From an uncultured bacterium (GTDB lineage Bacteria > Pseudomonadota > Gammaproteobacteria > Burkholderiales > Burkholderiaceae_D), in assembly GCA_903872555.1 (NCBI GenBank), contig CAIQLE010000324.1, positions 1-10,462 on the forward strand: DNA of 10,462 nucleotides. The letters are read 5' to 3'. Shown here piece after piece: positions 6,278 through 10,462 of this stretch. Every line of letters starts with the position of its first letter. Within the stretch, counting starts at the first letter, position 1. The notes under the pieces are model-generated. The model made no database searches. It saw only the letters and a list, made by a program, of their open reading frames with translations, and had not been told where the DNA came from. Both the position numbers and the translations under genes were made by a program.

Positions 6278-7309
6278 ATGTCAGCTACTGTATCGCCACT
6301 CGAAACTCTGATCACGCGCGCATGGCAAAGGCGTGGCCTGATCGCTTGCGCGCTCTGGCCCTTGTCGCTAGTGTATGGAGGCTTACTCAGTTTGCGGCGT
6401 GGCATGTACAGGCTGGGCGTGCTAAAGCAAACCCGACTGCCTGTGCCGCTGATTATTGTCGGTAATATTTTTGTGGGTGGCACCGGCAAAACGCCGCTGG
6501 TGATCTGGCTGGTGCAGCAATTGCGTCAGCGTGGCTACACGCCGGGTGTTATTTCACGTGGCTATGGCGGCAGTCATGCAGATATAGCAGAGGTAGCAGA
6601 GGTAGATCAAAGCAGCTCACCGCAAGAGGCCGGCGATGAGCCGGTATTGATAGCGCAAAAAACTCAGGTGCCGCTGATGGTCGGACGCAAACGGGTAGAG
6701 GCGGCGCGGGCTCTGCTGAAGGCGCATCCTGAAGTGAATCTGATTATTTCGGATGACGGCTTGCAGCACTATGCGCTGGGTCGTCAGATAGAAATACAGT
6801 TGTCCGATGAGCGCGGTCATGGCAATGGCTGGCTTTTGCCCGCGGGGCCTTTACGCGAATCAGCAGCACGGCGCAGTGATTTTTATGTGGTCAATAGTGG
6901 CAGCAGCGATTTAGCGCATGGTTTTGCTATGCAATTACAGGGCGGCTATGCAGAGCAATTATCAGATCGCAGGCACAGGCTGGCACTGGATGCGCTGCCT
7001 CAAGCGGCGCGTGTGGCTGCGGTGGCAGGCATAGGTAATCCACAACGTTTCTTTACGATGTTGCGTGCTGCGGGTGTGCTGCTGTCTGACACGCTGGCAT
7101 TGCCTGATCATGATGATTTTTCGCGTCATCCTTTTGCGCAGATACAGGCCGATATCATCCTGATCACTGAGAAGGATGCAGTAAAATGTGCGTCTATCAA
7201 GGCACTCGCAAGGGATACACGTTTGTGGGTAGTGCCGGTCGAGGCGAACATCGCCGGACCACTTGCCGATCATATTCTGGAGAAATTGCGTGGATACCCG
7301 ACTGCTTGA
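6278..7309 (+). CDS. lpxK: Tetraacyldisaccharide 4'-kinase
   Basis: A 343-residue protein that transfers the gamma-phosphate of ATP to the 4' position of the lipid A disaccharide precursor, making lipid IVA at the cytoplasmic face of the inner membrane. A hydrophobic N-terminal segment (about 20-38) anchors it. The Walker A loop is [11 protein letters not shown] (63-73), followed by [10 protein letters not shown] (90-99), the family motif [10 protein letters not shown] (158-167), [10 protein letters not shown] (186-195) and [10 protein letters not shown] (295-304). The start at 6278 matches the usual N-terminus; its ribosome-binding site is weak, which fits coupling to exbD eight bases upstream. 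Three 9-base units (6578-6604) encode ADI-AEV-AEV in a loop after GYGGS, a small in-frame repeat. The 3' end overlaps the next gene by 20 bases. lpxK beside exbBD and kdsB makes this an envelope operon. Confidence 0.97.
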   Translation: MSATVSPLETLITRAWQRRGLIACALWPLSLVYGGLLSLRRGMYRLGVLKQTRLPVPLIIVGNIFVGGTGKTPLVIWLVQQLRQRGYTPGVISRGYGGSHADIAEVAEVDQSSSPQEAGDEPVLIAQKTQVPLMVGRKRVEAARALLKAHPEVNLIISDDGLQHYALGRQIEIQLSDERGHGNGWLLPAGPLRESAARRSDFYVVNSGSSDLAHGFAMQLQGGYAEQLSDRRHRLALDALPQAARVAAVAGIGNPQRFFTMLRAAGVLLSDTLALPDHDDFSRHPFAQIQADIILITEKDAVKCASIKALARDTRLWVVPVEANIAGPLADHILEKLRGYPTA

Positions 7310-7484
7310 GATTCTGGTTTGCCCTTTGTGCAAAGGTCCGCTGACTTACGATAAGACGGCGCAGGAACTGATGTGCAATCCTGATCGTCTGGCTTATCCG
7401 ATTCGTGACGGTATTCCCATCATGTGGGCTGAAGATGCACGCGATATGAATGCTGCGCCTGCTGCCGGCAAACAGCCGGCCTGA
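7290..7484 (+). CDS. Trm112-family small zinc-ribbon-like protein
   Basis: With the GTG start at 7290 the protein has 64 residues, the normal size of bacterial Trm112/YcaR-type proteins. GGAG at 7279-7282 lies seven bases upstream. The sequence [18 protein letters not shown] holds the CPLC pair (Cys11 and Cys14), and [19 protein letters not shown] is the family core with a third cysteine. Trm112 proteins of eukaryotes and archaea bind and activate methyltransferases. The bacterial role is not established, though the gene often sits between lpxK and kdsB. It starts inside the last 20 bases of lpxK, so translation is coupled. A longer version starting at 7263 is possible but lacks a good ribosome site. 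Confidence 0.9.
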   Translation: MDTRLLEILVCPLCKGPLTYDKTAQELMCNPDRLAYPIRDGIPIMWAEDARDMNAAPAAGKQPA

Positions 7485-7521
7485 ATTTTTCTCAAGCTGC
7501 TCGCTCCTGTTACTGAAGCTC

Positions 7522-8274
7522 ATGTCATTCAACATTATTATTCCTGCCCGCATGGCATCGACTCGTTTGCCCGACAAGCCGCTGGCGGATATCGGCGGCA
7601 AGCCTATGATTGTGCGCGTGGCAGAAAGAGCGGCCTTATCGAAGGCCGCGCGCGTGATCGTTGCGACAGATCACGAAGACATACGCGCTGCCTGCGAGCA
7701 GCATGGCATAGCGGTACAGATGACGCGCCATGATCATCCCTCAGGTACGGATCGTATTGCCGAAGTGGCTGCGGCCGCTGGCTGGCCGGATGACACCGTG
7801 GTCGTGAATGTACAGGGCGATGAACCCTTGATTGATCCTGATCTGATCAATGCCTGTGCCGCTTGTGTTGACGCGATGGTGCCGGTAGCGACAGTGGCTC
7901 ATCCGATTCATGCGATTGAGGATGTGTTTAATCCGAATGTGGTCAAGGTAGTTCTGGATGCTGCGGGCTATGCACTGATGTTTTCACGTGCGCCTCTGCC
8001 CTGGCACAGGGATGCGTTTGCGCAAGCCCGGGATCGTATGCCGCCTGATTATGTGGCCTTGCGACATATAGGCATGTATGCGTATCGTCAGGATTTTTTA
8101 CAGCAATATCCTTCTTTACCGGCTTCACCGCTGGAAAAAATCGAGGCACTCGAGCAATTACGCGTGCTTTGGCACGGTCATCGCATTGCAGTGCATGTGA
8201 CTCAGGAGGCGCCGCCCGCCGGTGTCGACACACCGGAAGATCTGGCGCGTGTTCGGCAGTATTTTGTCGAATGA
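7522..8274 (+). CDS. kdsB: 3-deoxy-manno-octulosonate cytidylyltransferase (CMP-Kdo synthetase)
   Basis: A 250-residue cytosolic enzyme, matching the family length of about 250. It joins CTP and Kdo to give CMP-Kdo and pyrophosphate, the donor for adding Kdo to lipid IVA. Visible motifs are [17 protein letters not shown] (5-21) for nucleotide binding, [10 protein letters not shown] (45-54), [11 protein letters not shown] (72-82), [11 protein letters not shown] (94-104) with the metal-binding aspartate, FSRAPLPW (154-161), RHIGMYAYR (181-189), [13 protein letters not shown] (202-214) and the C-terminal GVDTPEDL (234-241). The ATG at 7522 gives the standard [10 protein letters not shown] start. 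The frame extends upstream to 7450, but that part overlaps the Trm112 gene and looks non-coding. The Trm112 stop is 37 bases upstream, so it is probably the last gene of the operon. Confidence 0.98.
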   Translation: MSFNIIIPARMASTRLPDKPLADIGGKPMIVRVAERAALSKAARVIVATDHEDIRAACEQHGIAVQMTRHDHPSGTDRIAEVAAAAGWPDDTVVVNVQGDEPLIDPDLINACAACVDAMVPVATVAHPIHAIEDVFNPNVVKVVLDAAGYALMFSRAPLPWHRDAFAQARDRMPPDYVALRHIGMYAYRQDFLQQYPSLPASPLEKIEALEQLRVLWHGHRIAVHVTQEAPPAGVDTPEDLARVRQYFVE

Positions 8275-8358
8275 GCAAGATTTAAGGTGGCGGGAAATAG
8301 CGCTTCCTTCATTCTGTGGTAAGTTTCGGGCAAGCTCATTGAGAGACAATACTGCCCT

Positions 8359-8401
8359 TTCTGCACAAATGCAGAATGCTTGCATGCTGTTTGGATGCAA
8401 G
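8359..8401 (+). other. Two tandem stem-loops in the adk leader
   Basis: TTCTGC (8359-8364) and GCAGAA (8371-8376) form a perfect 6-bp stem with a 6-base loop. Two bases later CTTGCAT (8379-8385) and ATGCAAG (8395-8401) form a perfect 7-bp stem with a 9-base loop. They lie between kdsB and adk, 45 bases before the adk ATG. No T-run follows either stem, so they are not standard terminators. They could be processing or stability elements, or mark a transcript boundary. No convincing -35/-10 pair for adk was found nearby. Confidence 0.5.
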
Positions 8402-8437
8402 TCTGACTAAGAGACAGTGCTAAAAAAATTCGCTTAA

Positions 8438-9103
<666 letters not shown>

Positions 9104-9118
9104 GTTAAAGCGTTATTC

Positions 9119-9144
9119 AAAGCGGACCTAGCGTCCGCTTTTTT
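9119..9144 (+). terminator. Intrinsic terminator of adk
   Basis: AAAGCGGAC (9119-9127) pairs with GTCCGCTTT (9133-9141) around a 5-base loop, followed by a run of six T (9139-9144). It begins 15 bases after the adk stop codon and should end that transcript, leaving hppA with its own promoter. Confidence 0.93.
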
Positions 9145-9172
9145 CATGTGTCATCTGTTGAAAGACAGCTAC

Positions 9173-9191
9173 CTGTGGCACAGTGTCACAG
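9173..9191. promoter_or_regulatory. Imperfect dyad upstream of hppA, possible operator
   Basis: CTGTGGCAC-A-GTGTCACAG is a 9-bp dyad around a single base, with one mismatch. It contains TGTG and TCACA half-sites, but the spacing is one base too long for a standard CRP-type site. It lies about 180 bases before hppA, beyond the adk terminator. It is a possible protein-binding site only. Confidence 0.3.
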
Positions 9192-9245
9192 CACACAGAG
9201 GTATGATTACCATCAGCAAATAAGCAATAGCGAGACCTGATACGA

Positions 9246-9323
9246 CCCGCACCAATCAAGACCAATAAAGCGGGCGAAGCGAAAAGTTTGTAGCAAACAG
9301 AGGTACCTGCCGGCACAGGCAGG
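9246..9323 (+). other. Structured leader region before hppA
   Basis: Several small structures are crowded here. CCCGC (9246-9250) can pair with GCGGG (9270-9274) around a loop holding two direct repeats, ACCAATCAAG (9251-9260) and ACCAATAAAG (9261-9270; its last base overlaps the stem). CCTGCC (9306-9311) and GGCAGG (9318-9323) form a perfect 6-bp hairpin. No known riboswitch class was recognised. TATAAA at 9337-9342 could be a -10 element, but no good -35 is seen at the right distance. The 266-base gap between adk and hppA holds no convincing gene. Confidence 0.4.
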
Positions 9324-9369
9324 ACCACTGGGTAGTTATAAAAACTGTCGTAACTTTAGGAGGAGACAT

Positions 9370-10462
9370 ATGGCTTCAACAGGCTTGTGGTTTGCTGTGG
9401 CTTGCGGGCTTATCGCCGTAATCTATGGCCTCATCTCACGTAGCAGGATCCTGAGTCAGGACCCCGGCAATCCCCGTATGCAGGAAATTGCGGCTGCTAT
9501 TCAGGCAGGCGCGGCGGCCTATCTGGCACGTCAGTACCGAACCATCGCCATGGTGGGTGTGGTGCTGGCCATCCTGATAGGCCTCTTTCTGGATTTAAAA
9601 ACAGCGATAGGTTTTGTGTTGGGCGCCTTGCTCTCAGGTGCCTGCGGCTTCATCGGCATGAATGTATCGGTACGCGCGAATGTGCGCACGGCGCAGGCAG
9701 CAACCCATGGCATAGGGCCGGCGCTGGATGTAGCTTTTCGTGGCGGCGCCATCACGGGCATGCTGGTGGTTGGACTGGGTCTGCTCGGAGTCTCGGTCTT
9801 CTACTACGCTATCGGCGGGCTCGCGCATCCGGATTCAGCGACCCTGAAGCCGCTGTTGGGCTTTGCTTTTGGTTCTTCGCTGATTTCCATTTTTGCGCGG
9901 CTCGGTGGCGGCATTTTCACCAAGGGCGCTGATGTGGGCGCCGACCTGGTCGGCAAGGTCGAGGCAGGCATACCCGAAGATGATCCGCGCAATCCTGCCG
10001 TGATTGCAGACAACGTGGGTGACAACGTCGGTGACTGCGCCGGTATGGCAGCGGATTTGTTTGAAACCTATGCCGTGACACTCATAGCCACCATGGCACT
10101 GGGTGCGCTAATGGTGGTTTCAGCGCCCGGTGCTGCAGTGATTTATCCACTCATACTGGGTGGTGTGTCCATCATTGCATCCATCATTGGTGTGATGTTC
10201 GTCAAGGCTAAGCCTGACATGAAAAATGTCATGCCTGCGCTGTACCGCGGACTGATCGTCTCGGGCGTGTTGTCGCTGATCGCGTTTTATTTCGTGACCA
10301 CCATGGTTTTCCCGGAAGCGATTCTGATGACAGGTGACCGTACGGCCACGGCGATGGATTTGTTTGGTGCCTGTGCCGTCGGCTTGGTGCTGACAGCCGC
10401 TATGGTCTGGGTGACGGAGTACTACACAGGCACTGACTTCGCACCTGTGAAACACATTGCCC
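9370..10462 (+). CDS. hppA: Membrane-bound ion-translocating pyrophosphatase, N-terminal part
   Basis: The first 364 residues are present and the gene runs past the right edge; the family is about 670-800 residues long. The enzyme splits pyrophosphate and uses the energy to pump H+ (or Na+) across the inner membrane. Seen here are the N-terminal helix (4-23), [17 protein letters not shown] (44-60), several hydrophobic helices, and the substrate block [47 protein letters not shown] (179-225). The last contains the DxxxDxxxK-like and DNVGDNVGD acidic motifs that bind Mg-pyrophosphate. [11 protein letters not shown] (350-360) is also typical. [16 protein letters not shown] resembles the K+-independent H+-pumping group, but the residue that decides K+ dependence lies beyond the window. 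The start is very well supported: AGGAGG at 9358-9363, six bases before the ATG. It may recover energy from pyrophosphate made by biosynthetic enzymes such as KdsB. Confidence 0.97.
   Translation, partial: MASTGLWFAVACGLIAVIYGLISRSRILSQDPGNPRMQEIAAAIQAGAAAYLARQYRTIAMVGVVLAILIGLFLDLKTAIGFVLGALLSGACGFIGMNVSVRANVRTAQAATHGIGPALDVAFRGGAITGMLVVGLGLLGVSVFYYAIGGLAHPDSATLKPLLGFAFGSSLISIFARLGGGIFTKGADVGADLVGKVEAGIPEDDPRNPAVIADNVGDNVGDCAGMAADLFETYAVTLIATMALGALMVVSAPGAAVIYPLILGGVSIIASIIGVMFVKAKPDMKNVMPALYRGLIVSGVLSLIAFYFVTTMVFPEAILMTGDRTATAMDLFGACAVGLVLTAAMVWVTEYYTGTDFAPVKHIA

Noticed and set aside
7450..7521. Upstream extension of kdsB
   Set aside because: It overlaps the Trm112 gene and adds residues absent from the KdsB family, which starts at [10 protein letters not shown].
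8222..8410. Small plus-strand open frame across the kdsB end and the adk leader
   Set aside because: It overlaps kdsB, has no ribosome site and shows no familiar protein pattern.
9173..9191. CRP site reading of the dyad before hppA
   Set aside because: The TGTG and TCACA half-sites are one base too far apart and one half is mismatched; kept only as an unspecified dyad.
9128..9328. 66-codon minus-strand open frame in the adk-hppA gap
   Set aside because: It reads through the adk terminator, has no recognisable motif and no clear ribosome site.
10120..10455. Minus-strand open frame opposite hppA
   Set aside because: It is antisense to a strongly conserved gene, and long antisense frames are common opposite GC-rich membrane genes.

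Overview
The window looks like chromosomal DNA of a betaproteobacterium, probably Burkholderiales and perhaps Oxalobacteraceae. This is inferred from moderately GC-rich codon use, protein similarity recalled from memory, and the block exbB-exbD-lpxK-Trm112-kdsB-adk close to xseA. No sequence search could be run. No rRNA, tRNA, insertion sequence, phage gene or CRISPR array is visible.

Left part (1-2889): a sulfur-handling module. A minus-strand pair encodes a DUF442/tyrosine-phosphatase-like domain fused to a sulfide:quinone-oxidoreductase-type flavoprotein (127-1734), followed with no gap by the N-terminus of a SulP anion transporter (1-126, cut by the window edge). A divergent gene (1882-2754) encodes a metallo-beta-lactamase-fold protein resembling persulfide dioxygenases. 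The two transcription units start from one remarkable element at 1812-1856. It is a perfect 17-bp inverted repeat in which both strands carry TTGACT-N17-TATAAT, so two near-consensus sigma-70 promoters face each other and share DNA. The expected pathway, by inference, is sulfide to persulfide (SQR), persulfide to sulfite (dioxygenase), then anion transport (SulP). A strong two-way terminator at 2854-2889 closes the module.

Middle part (2922-5036), minus strand: a small multi-pass membrane protein resembling the membrane domain of the urate hydroxylase PuuD, and xseA (exonuclease VII large subunit).

Right part (5243-10462), plus strand: a tightly packed envelope cluster of exbB, exbD, lpxK, a Trm112-family zinc-ribbon gene and kdsB, with gaps from -20 to +37 bases. 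ExbB/ExbD form an inner-membrane proton-driven motor. LpxK makes lipid A from its disaccharide precursor, and KdsB activates Kdo for attachment to lipid A. Next come adk, with its own stem-loop-rich leader and intrinsic terminator, and after 266 non-coding bases hppA (membrane pyrophosphatase), which runs off the right edge. KdsB releases pyrophosphate and LpxK and Adk turn over adenine nucleotides, so these neighbours are loosely linked by energy metabolism.

Most genes are ordinary housekeeping genes. The least ordinary signals are the symmetrical divergent promoter, the domain arrangement of the sulfur module, and the structured leaders before adk and hppA.
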